Shown: positions 46,777 to 56,385, numbered from the stretch's first letter. The stretch is 64,000 nt of DNA from Ignavibacteriales bacterium (GCA_016707285.1 JADJIA010000010.1:1-64000), one strand, 5' to 3'. Notes: generated by a model not told the origin, from the sequence alone. Numbers and translations: made by a program.

Positions 46777-47532
46777 TTAAAATCTGTAATTTACATTAAT
46801 TAGTGGTATGGTAACGGCATCCTTGTCCTGACTTGTTTTGGAGGCTATCAGACTGCCGGTGAAATAACCAATGGCAGAACCCAAAACAACATCAGAAAGC
46901 CAGTGGTGGCTGTTATAGAGCCTCTCAGTAGCCATTAATCCGGCAATTGTCCAATAAAAAACCTTTTCCACATCGTTATCGGTTGAAAGTGCCATAACCG
47001 AAGCAAAGGCAAAACCCGCTGTTGCGTGTCCCGATGGAAAAGAAGTTTTATCCCATGATGACTCAAAAAAATGAAAATTGGAGTTGTCGTCGGTGATGGT
47101 TGGTCGCTCTCTGCCAAAAGTCATCTTAAGAATTTGTGTAAAGAGAGTTGAGTAGATTAGTGCTGACCCAAGGTTAATACCAAGGTCGGTGTTTTTTTGG
47201 TTGTTGTAAATTTTTCCATGCAGGTATAAACCCCCTGCAGTAGCAAAAACTACATAGACCGAATATTTGTTAAATTCTGAGATGTTGTTGAGGAAAGGAG
47301 TTTTGTTTCTTTTGAAAAAGTTATTTACTGTTTCATCCGCTTGATAAGCCAGAAAGGTGGAGCCGAGGGTTAAACCGTAGTTGACAAGGTCATTTGATTC
47401 AAACCTTGTTGCGGTTTTTAAAATACTCTCCCCGTGATTTCCAAATTTCTCAAGGTCTGAGCGTTGAGAAAAAACCGAAAAACTTAATAAAACAAATAGT
47501 GTAAGGTTTAGTATTATCTTTTTTTTAATCAA
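46777..47532 (-). CDS. Secreted PAP2-family phosphatase
   Basis: The 251-residue product has a signal peptide (ending SVFSQ) and the acid-phosphatase motifs K-x6-RP (KMTFGRERP, about 137), SFPSGHATAGFA (about 165-176) and RLYNSHHWLSDVVLG. PAP2 proteins in this position often dephosphorylate undecaprenyl pyrophosphate or phosphatidyl lipids at the periplasmic face. Only one clear helix besides the signal is visible. It overlaps murQ by eight bases, which hints at a role in wall recycling. Confidence 0.85.
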   Translation of the reverse strand: MIKKKIILNLTLFVLLSFSVFSQRSDLEKFGNHGESILKTATRFESNDLVNYGLTLGSTFLAYQADETVNNFFKRNKTPFLNNISEFNKYSVYVVFATAGGLYLHGKIYNNQKNTDLGINLGSALIYSTLFTQILKMTFGRERPTITDDNSNFHFFESSWDKTSFPSGHATAGFAFASVMALSTDNDVEKVFYWTIAGLMATERLYNSHHWLSDVVLGSAIGYFTGSLIASKTSQDKDAVTIPLINVNYRF

Positions 47533-48460
47533 CTATTTCAATGGCTTTTCTAACAAAGCCCTCTGCGAGATCAAGTCTTCTTTTTGCTTCTGTTGCATCC
47601 ACATTTGCTTTGATCATTACCAAAGCTGTTTTCACATGTCCACCGGCATCTTCAAGATAAACGGTGGCTTCATCATAAGTTAAACCTGTAATCGTCATCA
47701 CGACGCGTTTTGCTCTCTCCACAAGTTTTTTATTTGTCATTTGGAGATCGATCATCATATTCTCATAAACCTTACCCATTCTGATTAATGAGGTGGTTGT
47801 GAGCATGTTAAGTACAAGTTTTTGAGCAGTTCCACTTTTCATTCTTGTGGAACCCATTACCACTTCAGGTCCCACATAGGGACATATTGGAATATCAACC
47901 GATTCAATGTTAAAACTGTCGCGTGGAGTGCAGGTGACATAAATTGTGGCGGCACCAATTTCTTTGGCTTTTTTAACAGCGCCAATTACATAGGGAGTTC
48001 TACGACTTGCGGCAATTCCACATACCACATCCTTGTCGGTCACATTTGCTAAAATCACATCGTTAGCACCGTTAATCTCATGATCTTCAGCACCTTCCTG
48101 TGCTGTAAACATCGCTTCTTTACCTCCGGCGATATATCCTTCGATCATTCCAAAAGGAGTACCAAAAGTTGGCGGGCATTCAGATGCATCAACCACACCA
48201 AGTCGTCCTGAAGTGCCGGCACCAAAATAGAGAAGCCTTCCGCCATTTTTAAAGGCAGCCACGATTACCTCAACAGCTTGTGCGATAAAAGGAAGTTCTC
48301 TTTCCACTGCAAGCGGAACGAGCTTATCTTCTTCGTTTATAATTGTAAGTATTTCAGAGACCGATGCTGCATCAATTTCCATCGAGCGGGGATTGCGTTG
48401 TTCGGTTGCCAGGTTGGCGATTTCTTTAAAAAGCGATTGGTCTGTTCCGTTAAGGATCAT
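47525..48460 (-). CDS. murQ: N-acetylmuramic acid 6-phosphate etherase
   Basis: The 311-residue protein has the SIS sugar-phosphate fold with GAGTSGRLGVVDASECPPTF (about 80-99) and VMGSTRMKSGTAQKLVLNML (about 200-219), both diagnostic of MurQ. It splits the lactyl ether of MurNAc-6-phosphate, giving GlcNAc-6-phosphate and D-lactate, in recycling of peptidoglycan. It overlaps rsmG by four bases. A downstream helical domain completes the fold. No anhydro-MurNAc kinase is in the window. Confidence 0.93.
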   Translation of the reverse strand: MILNGTDQSLFKEIANLATEQRNPRSMEIDAASVSEILTIINEEDKLVPLAVERELPFIAQAVEVIVAAFKNGGRLLYFGAGTSGRLGVVDASECPPTFGTPFGMIEGYIAGGKEAMFTAQEGAEDHEINGANDVILANVTDKDVVCGIAASRRTPYVIGAVKKAKEIGAATIYVTCTPRDSFNIESVDIPICPYVGPEVVMGSTRMKSGTAQKLVLNMLTTTSLIRMGKVYENMMIDLQMTNKKLVERAKRVVMTITGLTYDEATVYLEDAGGHVKTALVMIKANVDATEAKRRLDLAEGFVRKAIEIVD

Positions 48461-49137
48461 CTATATAACTCCAGGTAAACTAATTTTTTACCTTTTTCAT
48501 TTTTGGTGTTTGTTGGTTTATATCTGAGTTCATAGACTGTGGATCGTTTGAACATATAACCATATTTGGCTTTAGCTGCCTCAAATTCATCGGTGATATC
48601 GCCTCCTTTAATCAGGAGCATGGCGGCTTTATCCTTTATCAGTGGAATCGAATATTGCACAAGACTTAATAAATCAACGGTTGCCCGGCTGATTATCAAG
48701 TCGAATTTTTTTGAGTAAGTTTTAACAAAGTCGATTGATTCAACTCTGCTGTTTTCAACCACCACATTGCTTAACATCAATTTTTCTTTAAACTCGTTAA
48801 CAGCGCTTGTTTTTTTCGTAATTGAGTCAACAACCACTCCGTTGAGATCGGGGCGCATAATAGCAAACGGGATTCCCGGAAGCCCGCCGCCGGTCCCGAT
48901 ATCCAAAAATGATGTAGCGCGTTCAGGGATGAATTTTGTTATGAAAGCGGAAATAAATACATGATTTTCGACGATGTTAGCTATATCTTTTCGCGAAACA
49001 AGGTTTATTACTTCGTTTTTATTGGCAAGCAAAGCTGTAAAATATGCCAGCCTGCTGAGGGTACCTTCATCAGGGTTTTGATTATTCTCCCAAAAGAGAT
49101 GGGTCAACTGCCTTTGATAAGTTTCAATAGATATCAA
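48457..49137 (-). CDS. rsmG: 16S rRNA (guanine-527-N7) methyltransferase
   Basis: The 226-residue protein has the SAM-binding motif FLDIGTGGGLPGIPFAI (about 76-92), preceded by NLVSRKDIANIVENHVF, the GidB hallmark. RsmG methylates G527 of 16S rRNA, and its loss confers low-level streptomycin resistance. It follows mnmG by 23 bases, the classical gidA-gidB pair, and parS-like sites sit just upstream of mnmG. Confidence 0.94.
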   Translation of the reverse strand: MISIETYQRQLTHLFWENNQNPDEGTLSRLAYFTALLANKNEVINLVSRKDIANIVENHVFISAFITKFIPERATSFLDIGTGGGLPGIPFAIMRPDLNGVVVDSITKKTSAVNEFKEKLMLSNVVVENSRVESIDFVKTYSKKFDLIISRATVDLLSLVQYSIPLIKDKAAMLLIKGGDITDEFEAAKAKYGYMFKRSTVYELRYKPTNTKNEKGKKLVYLELYR

Positions 49138-49160
49138 TAAAATCTCCGAAATATCACAAA

Positions 49161-51038
49161 TTACTTATGCAAATATACCATTAAGATGGAAATATCTGAT
49201 GGAGTGACTCCGGAAATCCTGGAAGCCTGTCCAATATTCCTTGGTTTTACTTTTGAAAGTTTTTCTCTGCCTTCAGCAGAAAAGGAGGATATTTTTGAGT
49301 AATCCAAATTAACGGGAATAACCAGTTCTTCATATTTTTCAAGTCTTCCAACTGTTTCATATTGCCTCTGGATATAACCCTCATATTTTACCGCAAGTTC
49401 TATCTGCAAAGCGAGTTCCGGCTCGTCAAGAATTTCTTTAAGTTCAGATGAATCTTCAGTGGTAAGCAGTTTCCCCAGATCAGCCGTAGTAACCTCGGGT
49501 CTTTTAATAATCTTTTCAAAAAATTCTGTGAATTTAATTTCAGATGATCCAATTGAAGAGAGGTATGAATTAATCTTTTCCGGTTTAAGTTTCAACTCTT
49601 TGGAAAGTTGAATACCTTTACTTATTTTACCTTCTTTAATTTTAACCTTTTCAAGTTCTTCACCGGAGATAAGACCAATTCTGTTTCCAAAACCGGAGAG
49701 GCGGATATCTGCGTTGTCCTGCCTTAAAAGCAATCTGTGTTCAGCTCTTGATGTAAACATTCTGTAGGGTTCAGTCGTTGATTTGCCAACAAGATCGTCG
49801 ATTAACACTCCGATATAAGCCTCGCTTCTTTTAAGCACCAGCTCATCTTCCTTTTTAATTTTTAATGCAGCGTTAATTCCAGCCATCAAACCCTGCGCAG
49901 CTGCTTCCTCATAACCCGAGGTACCGTTAATTTGTCCTGCAAAATATAGCCCCTTAACAAGTTTGGTTTCCATCGTTAAATCGATCTGGTGAGGTGGAAA
50001 GTAGTCGTATTCGACCGCATAACCGGGTCTTATCATTTCAGCTTTTTCAAGTCCCTTCATCGACCTGAGTGCTTCGAGTTGAATCTCAGCAGGAAGTGAA
50101 GTTGAAAAACCATTTACATAGATTAAATCAGAGTCGAGACCTTCGGGTTCAAGAAACAATTGATGTCTTGGTTTGTCGGCAAAACGAACGATTTTATCTT
50201 CGATAGAGGGGCAATATCTTGGTCCCGTTCCCTGGATCAGACCAGTAAACATTGGGGAACGGGCAAATCCTTTTTCGAGGATCTTATGAACAACACTGTC
50301 TGTGTAAGTAAGATGACAGGAAACCTGGGGTAACATCGGGAAATTTGATCTGTCAGTTTTGTGGGAGAAAGGTTGTGGATTTTCATCACCGGGTTGTTCT
50401 TCAAGAACACTCCAATCGATGGAGTCTTTATGCAGTCGAGGCGGTGTTCCGGTTTTTAGTCTTCCGGTTTCAAAGCCAACCTTTACCAACGATTCCGTTA
50501 TCCCGGTAGCCGGTTGTTCTCCAAATCTACCTCCGGGTGTTGAGTTTAATCCCGTGTGCATTAAACCATTTAAAAATGTACCGGAACAAATTACAACAGC
50601 TTGCGCACCAATCTCTTCGCCATGTGCTGATTTAACACCACGGATGTATCCATCCTCAATAACTATTTCAGTAACCGATTCCGCCAGGATTTCAAGGTTG
50701 GTGGTTCTTTCAACCACTTCCAATGCAACTTCGGTATAAAGGGTTCTGTCGTTTTGGCTTCTGGGTGACCAAACAGCGGGACCCTTGCTCCTGTTTAACA
50801 TTCTGAATTGAATCCCGGAGCGGTCAGCAATTTCACCCATCACACCCCCAAGTGCATCCACTTCTCTTACAAGGTGACCTTTGGCGGTTCCACCGATTGC
50901 CGGATTGCATGATAGTCTTCCAATAGCAAACTTATCCATCGTAACAAGCGCAGTTTTGCAACCCATCTTTGCAGCAGCAACCGAAGCTTCAATTCCGGCA
51001 TGGCCACCACCTATAACAATAACATCAAATTTTCTCAT
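49161..51038 (-). CDS. mnmG: tRNA uridine-5-carboxymethylaminomethyl modification enzyme MnmG
   Basis: The 625-residue FAD protein starts with the dinucleotide-binding motif VIVIGGGHAGIEAS and has PAIGGTAKGHLVREVDALGG and GLYFAGQINGTSGYEEAAAQ, all hallmarks of GidA. With MnmE (1.3 kb upstream on the same strand) it modifies the wobble uridine of several tRNAs. The 1.3-kb gap to mnmE holds parS-like sites and tandem repeats plus the DUF559 gene. Confidence 0.96.
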   Translation of the reverse strand: MRKFDVIVIGGGHAGIEASVAAAKMGCKTALVTMDKFAIGRLSCNPAIGGTAKGHLVREVDALGGVMGEIADRSGIQFRMLNRSKGPAVWSPRSQNDRTLYTEVALEVVERTTNLEILAESVTEIVIEDGYIRGVKSAHGEEIGAQAVVICSGTFLNGLMHTGLNSTPGGRFGEQPATGITESLVKVGFETGRLKTGTPPRLHKDSIDWSVLEEQPGDENPQPFSHKTDRSNFPMLPQVSCHLTYTDSVVHKILEKGFARSPMFTGLIQGTGPRYCPSIEDKIVRFADKPRHQLFLEPEGLDSDLIYVNGFSTSLPAEIQLEALRSMKGLEKAEMIRPGYAVEYDYFPPHQIDLTMETKLVKGLYFAGQINGTSGYEEAAAQGLMAGINAALKIKKEDELVLKRSEAYIGVLIDDLVGKSTTEPYRMFTSRAEHRLLLRQDNADIRLSGFGNRIGLISGEELEKVKIKEGKISKGIQLSKELKLKPEKINSYLSSIGSSEIKFTEFFEKIIKRPEVTTADLGKLLTTEDSSELKEILDEPELALQIELAVKYEGYIQRQYETVGRLEKYEELVIPVNLDYSKISSFSAEGREKLSKVKPRNIGQASRISGVTPSDISILMVYLHK

Positions 51039-51052
51039 ATACCTGTGTCGAA

Positions 51053-51068
51053 TGTTTCATGTGAAACA
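51053..51068. promoter_or_regulatory. parS-like site 1
   Basis: TGTTTCATGTGAAACA differs from the ParB consensus TGTTTCACGTGAAACA only in the central base. It lies 15 bases upstream of mnmG in the origin region. Confidence 0.65.
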
Positions 51069-51120
51069 AGTTAAATTAGTTCTCCGTTCAACGGTTAAAA
51101 AAATTATCTATCAATTAAAT

Positions 51121-51136
51121 TGTTTCATGTGAAACA
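51121..51136. promoter_or_regulatory. parS-like site 2
   Basis: A second identical TGTTTCATGTGAAACA, 68 bases from the first, with symmetric flanks (AT on the left, AT on the right extending the dyad to 20 bases). Two copies near the origin make chance unlikely. Confidence 0.65.
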
Positions 51137-51184
51137 ATTTACACTCCTGGAAGGGTTTCTGTGGGAGTTACGACCGCCCCCCTG

Positions 51185-51652
51185 CCCCCCGCCTTGCCAA
51201 GGTGGGGGATGAGAATGGTAAATCTCTATTACCCATAATATCTCTTATTAGAAAAGAACTTCTCCATCTCGGTTTTCCCAAAAGCTCTGCACACCCCCAA
51301 GCTGATTCCGCACGCCTTGCCAAGGTGGGGGAAAAGAATAGTAAGTTTCTATTACTCTTAATGACTCGAAATGGTAATCAATGCCTTTTCAGAATTGCCC
51401 CAAAAGCTCTGCACACCCCCAAGCTGATTCCGCACGCCTTGCCAAGGTGGGGGAAAAGAATAGTAAGTTTCTATTACTCTTAATATCTCTTATTAGAAAA
51501 GAACTTCTCCATCTCGGTTTTCCCAAAAGCTCTGCACACCCCAAGTTGATTCCCCCCACCTTGCCAAGGTGGGGAAGAGAATAGTAAGTTTCTATTACTC
51601 TTAATGACTCGAAATAGTAATCAATGCCTTTTCAGAATTGCCCAAAAGCTCT
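51185..51652. repeat. Alternating 122-bp tandem repeats
   Basis: Four segments share the half GCCTTGCCAAGGTGGGGG plus AGAATAGTAAGTTTC. The other half alternates between two versions: ATCTCTTATTAGAAAAGAAC (about 51240 and 51484) and ATGACTCGAAATGGTAATCA (51361, and 51604 with one difference). Thus the order is A-B-A-B with a higher period near 244. CCCCACCTT/AAGGTGGGG forms a 9-bp hairpin at 51554-51574. Open frames across it are repeats without protein character. Confidence 0.85.
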
Positions 51653-51723
51653 AGGGGGGGAAAACCCCAAGCCCCAAAACCTGCAACCCCCTTGATTTCC
51701 CCACCTTTGTAAGGCGGGGGGCA

Positions 51724-51893
51724 GGGGGGCGGTAAGAAAGCAGTACCAATCACACCCCTCAAAACACTTAGTCCCTGAATAGAACAATTTTAACAATGAA
51801 ACGGGGGCGGTAAGAAAGCAGTACCAATCACACCCCTCAAAACACTTAGTCCCTGACAATAACAGCTTTAACAATGAAACGGGGGAGGCAGGA
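51724..51893. repeat. 78-bp tandem duplication
   Basis: Two copies of a unit starting GGCGGTAAGAAAGCAGTACC (51728 and 51806) and ending TAACAATGAAACGGGGG follow each other with a period of 78 bases and few differences. Between 51653 and 51723 there is C/G-rich DNA including CCCCACCTTTGTAAGGCGGG. Together with the previous repeat this fills the mnmG-DUF559 gap. Confidence 0.8.
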
Positions 51894-51926
51894 ATAAATG
51901 AATCCTGTTAACTCAAGGAAGCACTT

Positions 51927-52358
51927 TTATTGCTTGGGTTCAATTCTTTCTGCTTTAAGTTTCTCTCGTATCTCTTCTATCGTAGGTGGCATGTTGCCTG
52001 AAAGCAGTGGAAACCATCCTCTTATTCTTTCAACAACCCTGTATGGACTTTCATAAACCTCATGGTTTGTAAACCTGACAACAGTAATACCCAACGATTC
52101 TAAAAACTTCTGTCGAACAGCGTCATACTCACTCGCCTTCATCCCATAGTGAGTGGGACCGTCAATTTCAATACATAATTTTAATTCAGCACAATAAAAA
52201 TCCAGGATGTAGTTGCCGACACTAAATTGTCTTCTGAATTTATACCCGGTTTGTTTGTTTTTTAACTCAGCCCAAAGCAGTTTTTCAGTGGGAGTTGCGT
52301 TATTGCGGAGCTCTTGTCTCCGGTCTTTCAGGTATTCTCTGTTGTAAATCTTACTCAT
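51927..52358 (-). CDS. DUF559 (Vsr-like endonuclease fold) protein
   Basis: The 143-residue protein has the PD-(D/E)XK-like core of DUF559: TPTEKLLWAELKNKQ, FRRQFSVGNYILDFYCAELK, CIEIDGPTHY and VVRFTNHEV, in the order of the very-short-patch repair endonuclease family. The Asp in LDFY and Glu in IEIDG are candidate metal ligands. Its ATG overlaps the mnmE stop codon by four bases, an unusual coupling of a putative nuclease to a tRNA-modification gene. Biological function unknown. Confidence 0.85.
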   Translation of the reverse strand: MSKIYNREYLKDRRQELRNNATPTEKLLWAELKNKQTGYKFRRQFSVGNYILDFYCAELKLCIEIDGPTHYGMKASEYDAVRQKFLESLGITVVRFTNHEVYESPYRVVERIRGWFPLLSGNMPPTIEEIREKLKAERIEPKQ

Positions 52359-53710
52359 TTTCCGATGCAGAAGTGCATAAAGATATTGTTAAGAATGTCG
52401 TCAGTGGTGATCTCACCGGTAATTTCAGCAAGAGAATTTTCTGCATTTCTAAGGTCAACCGCTATAAACTCACCGCTTAAATTGTTATTACATGAATCAA
52501 GTGCCGCTTCAAGATTGGTTTTAGCCCGTTTCAGACAATTGTAGTGCCTTAGATTGGAAACTACAGCCCCTTTTTCAGAATAAGATTCAGAGCCCAATGC
52601 CTTTTCTTTCAGAAGATCAAAAAGAGCATTAATTCCTTCTCCCGTTTTTGCCGAAATTGCAACATCTGCTTTAAGAAGGGAGGAATGTTTAATATCAACT
52701 TTATTCAAAACAACGATAATCTTTTTTTCATCGGTCAATTTACTGATCTCTTCATAAAGATCAACTGAGATGTTTTGCACTACATCGTTTATAAAAAGAA
52801 TAAGATCAGCATTTGTTACCGCTTCCCGACTTCTTCTCACACCTTCTATTTCAATTTCATCTTGTGTTTCTCTTATACCTGCGGTATCAAAGAGTCGATA
52901 GAGAACACCGTCGATTACCACCTCTTCTCGAATTATATCACGGGTAGTCCCGGGAATAGAACTGACAATTGCCCGATATTCTTTAAGAAGATAATTAAGA
53001 AGAGAGGATTTACCAACATTGGGCTGTCCAACCAGTGCAACATTAACCCCGTCTCTGACTACTCTACCAAAGGCATAAGTGGAAAGCAGATTGTCGAGTT
53101 CGTGAATTATATTAGTAATCCGTTTTATCAGTTCGGAATGATCAACAAACTCGATGTCTTCTTCCGCAAAGTCGAGTTCAAGTTCCACCAGAGAGGAAGT
53201 ATTTACCAGCATGTATCTAAGCGAATTTACTTTGGATGAAATCAAACCATCCAACTGATTCCTTGCTCCTTTTAATGAAGCATCCGATCTTGCAGAGATA
53301 AGCTCCATTACAGCTTCAGCCTGTGAAAGGTCTAATTTCCCATTTAAAAAAGCTCTTTTGGTAAATTCTCCGGGTTCGGCATTTTTTATCCCAAGATCAT
53401 ACAGAAGTTCTGTGATTCTCCGTGTGATATTTGGATTTCCATGGCACGATATCTCAACAGAATCTTCTCCTGTATAAGAATGTGGGGAGCGAAAAACCGA
53501 CACAACCACATCATCAAGGATTTCTCCCTCTGCGGTTACAATTTTTCCATACTTAAGAGAGTGCGTCGGGGCTTTGGATAGCGATGAGGTTCCGGAGAAT
53601 ATCCGGTCAACGGCAGAAATAGAATCCTTGCCGCTGACACGAATTACCGAAATTGCACCAACTCCCGGGGGAGTGATGATTGCAGTGATTGTATCTTCTT
53701 TGAAATTCAT
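52355..53710 (-). CDS. mnmE: tRNA modification GTPase MnmE
   Basis: From ATG 53710 the 451-residue product has the N-terminal folate-binding domain (TITAIITPPGVGAISVIRVSG), the G domain with ALVGQPNVGKSSLLNYLL, DTAGIRE and VLNKVD, and the C-terminal FCIGK with its catalytic Cys. With MnmG it installs carboxymethylaminomethyl on wobble uridines. A TTG at 53719 is a weaker start. It is coupled to the DUF559 gene downstream. Confidence 0.95.
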   Translation of the reverse strand: MNFKEDTITAIITPPGVGAISVIRVSGKDSISAVDRIFSGTSSLSKAPTHSLKYGKIVTAEGEILDDVVVSVFRSPHSYTGEDSVEISCHGNPNITRRITELLYDLGIKNAEPGEFTKRAFLNGKLDLSQAEAVMELISARSDASLKGARNQLDGLISSKVNSLRYMLVNTSSLVELELDFAEEDIEFVDHSELIKRITNIIHELDNLLSTYAFGRVVRDGVNVALVGQPNVGKSSLLNYLLKEYRAIVSSIPGTTRDIIREEVVIDGVLYRLFDTAGIRETQDEIEIEGVRRSREAVTNADLILFINDVVQNISVDLYEEISKLTDEKKIIVVLNKVDIKHSSLLKADVAISAKTGEGINALFDLLKEKALGSESYSEKGAVVSNLRHYNCLKRAKTNLEAALDSCNNNLSGEFIAVDLRNAENSLAEITGEITTDDILNNIFMHFCIGK

Positions 53711-53786
53711 AAGATACAAAAATAACCAATTTTAACGGCTTCAAAAAATAAGCCGAAAATCACAAACTATTATAATTTATTTTATA

Positions 53787-54779
53787 TTAAACAGCGAATA
53801 CTCTGTGGTATATGAAATCAAAAGAAAATGATTTTGTGTCCACTTTTTTATCAATATATTCAGCGACCTGTTTAAGTCGTTTAGGAATGGCGAGAAGCTT
53901 TTCCTGTGCTTTTCTGCCTGTTTCATTTAGTCCCGTCATGCTTTCGATTTCCCAGAAGTCGAGGACATCCTCAACGATTTTTTTGTAATCCCAGGGGCCA
54001 TAAATTCCTGACCTTCTCACCACATCAGCCATATCTTTGAAGTTTGGCATGCTTAAACCGGGCATTTCGATCGAAGGTAAAATTGCCAAAGCAGACTCAA
54101 GTGCGCGATTGGGATCAATAGCGAGGATCATTTTCATCACTTTACGATAAAATGCATAATGACGCGCTTCATCAGATGCGATACTTGAAAGAATCCCCTG
54201 CAAAGTGGGGTCGTATTTTCCCGCAGCTTTACCCGTGTTTCCATGGGTTACCTGCGTGGCTCTTTCCTGAAGTGAAGTGTAAGCAAAAACACGATACGGA
54301 TCTTTGTCCCACTCAGGATTAAAGCCCGATTCCTGATATGCATATTGCATTATTTCAACACATCTAAAATTAAAAAGTCGGGAATCGCGTGCATAATCTC
54401 TAAGTATTCCACCATGACGGTCTTCCTCTGCGGTCCAAAGAGAATTCCATTTTCTCCAAACGCTTTCATAACCCAAATAAGTGGCAATAAGGCGGTGGAA
54501 ATGGGGAAGTCCCTCCTCTGTTAAAAGGCCCAGAGTGACTGAGACTCTTACGGCATCATCCATTCCTTTTGCTCTTTCTTGTAGAAGGGTACGGTTTTTT
54601 AGTTGATCATCACTCATAATTTCATCTGACGGCAGAAAATCACTTGGAAACCAAAGCTTCCTTTTCGCCAGATGGTCATCCATCATCTCGGCCACTTCAT
54701 TCTCAAAAGAGGAAAGAACTTCAGCTTTGCTCCGGTTCTCACTGTCTTGAGAAACTGCGCCTTTGATAATAACTTCCAT
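53787..54779 (-). CDS. Acyl-ACP desaturase (soluble diiron)
   Basis: The 330-residue protein has the paired diiron motifs EEDRHG (about 118-123) and DEARH (about 202-206), plus single Glu ligands in LLTEEGLP and SLQERATQ. This is the fatty-acid desaturase type 2 family, which introduces a double bond into acyl-ACP using O2 and reduced ferredoxin. Length is typical for bacterial forms. It is monocistronic and indicates that the organism makes at least some unsaturated fatty acid aerobically. Confidence 0.88.
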   Translation of the reverse strand: MEVIIKGAVSQDSENRSKAEVLSSFENEVAEMMDDHLAKRKLWFPSDFLPSDEIMSDDQLKNRTLLQERAKGMDDAVRVSVTLGLLTEEGLPHFHRLIATYLGYESVWRKWNSLWTAEEDRHGGILRDYARDSRLFNFRCVEIMQYAYQESGFNPEWDKDPYRVFAYTSLQERATQVTHGNTGKAAGKYDPTLQGILSSIASDEARHYAFYRKVMKMILAIDPNRALESALAILPSIEMPGLSMPNFKDMADVVRRSGIYGPWDYKKIVEDVLDFWEIESMTGLNETGRKAQEKLLAIPKRLKQVAEYIDKKVDTKSFSFDFIYHRVFAV

Positions 54780-54975
54780 TTAACTTACCTTTCGGGAGAT
54801 ATGGGATTTCATAATTATTTGTAAATAGTATAAATATCGGGAATTTTTTTAGGATAGAACCCTAATATAACTATATGTAAGAATAAATAATATGAACAAA
54901 ACACTGAATAGTGTGAAAATAAAGGATTTTATAGCATCTTTTATTAAATTTGGGTTCTTATTTTAAGGAAAAACG

Positions 54976-56279
54976 ATGAACCCTGTAGAGATAATAATAA
55001 AAAAGCGTGACGGTCTTGAACTGTCTGACAAAGATTTTGAATTTTTATAGGAGCCTATACCGCAGGTGAGGTTCCCGATTATCAAGCTTCCGCACTTCTT
55101 ATGGCAATCTTTCTAAAAGGGTTGACTCAAAAGGAAATACAGTCGCTTACCAAAACGATGCTCTACAGTGGCACCATCGTTGACCTGTCTGACATCCCGG
55201 AACAAAAAATCGGAAAACACTCTACAGGCGGTGTCGGCGATAAAACAACACTTATTCTCACTCCAATTGTTGCAGCTGCCGGGTTAAAAGTTCCCCAGAT
55301 TTCAGGCAGAGGATTGGGCCACACCGGCGGTACCCTCGATAAAATGGAAGCGATCCCAGGCTTCAACACACGGCTTAGCATTAAAGACTACAGAAACATG
55401 ATTCGTCATCCCGGGGCATTAATTATCGGACAAACAGCAGATATAGCTCCTGCCGATAAATTGCTCTATGCACTTCGCGATGTTACGGGAACAGTTCCCT
55501 CTATGCCTTTGATTACTGCAAGCATCATGAGTAAAAAACTCGCTGAAGGGACCGATGGACTGGTACTCGATGTAAAAACGGGTTCCGGGGCGTTTATGAA
55601 AAGTTTTGAAGATTCTGTGAAACTCGCAGAAACATTACTTGGGATAGCTAAAGGTTTTGGTAAAAAAGGAATTGCACTCATAACGGAAATGAGTCAACCC
55701 CTTGGCTATATGTCGGGTAACTGGAACGAAGTTCACGAATCGATTGATGTACTCAGAGGGGAACACATCGAAGATCTTTGTGAAATTACTTATGCCATCT
55801 CAGGAGCCATGTTGAAGGTCGGTGGAAAAGTTGAGACCATTGAAGAAGGGGCGGATATGGCTAAAAAACTTGTACTCTCAGGTAAAGCATTTGATAAATT
55901 CCTTGAGATGGTTTCAGCACAGGGTGGTGACATTTCTATTGTGGTGAACCCTGAAAAGTACCCAAAATCGTCATACAAAGAGCTGATCGCGGCTCCGGCA
56001 ACGGGATATGTCCATTCAATCGACGGATATGAAATAGGTATGGCACTTATAGAACTTGGTGCCGGAAGAATGAAGAAAGAGGACGACATCGATTTTAAAG
56101 CGGGGCTCTGCCTTAAAGCCAAGGTTGGCGATTTTTATTATAAAGGGCAATCGATTGGCTACATTGAAGGTGAAAACGAGGATAAAATTCTTTCTGTAAA
56201 AGCCAGGATTTTGAGAGCCATCAACTTCAATCCGGAAAAGTGTGAAAAGTTGAAGCTCATCAAACAAATAATCTACTAA
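54976..56279 (+). pseudogene. pdp: Pyrimidine-nucleoside phosphorylase, single frameshift
   Basis: ATG 54976 opens MNPVEIIIKKRDGLELSDKD then FEFL and hits TAG after residue 24. Adding one T to the T5 run at 55042-55046 restores FEFFIGAYTAGEVPDYQASALLM and joins the rest, 434 residues in total, the usual Pdp/DeoA size. KHSTGGVGDKTTL and SGRGLGHTGGTLDKMEAI are the active-site and signature segments. The enzyme cleaves uridine or thymidine with phosphate. Only the first 25 codons are out of frame; the major open part is 55047-56279. It may be a sequencing error. Confidence 0.88.
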
Positions 56280-56385
56280 GAAAAGGGAAAAATTTAGTAA
56301 TTTTCAACTTGTATTTATCTATATTAGCGGAAGTCTGCTCTTCTGCTATTTGAACATTGAAAAGTTGAAAATTTGGAGTTTAAAA

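Noticed and set aside
51202..51584. Two open frames with repeated KSSAHPQADSARLAKVGE-like text
   Set aside because: They are translations of the tandem repeats and have no counterpart of gene-like composition.
54976..55050. Short separate peptide gene before pdp
   Set aside because: Its residues match the conserved Pdp N-terminus; one added T joins it to the main frame.
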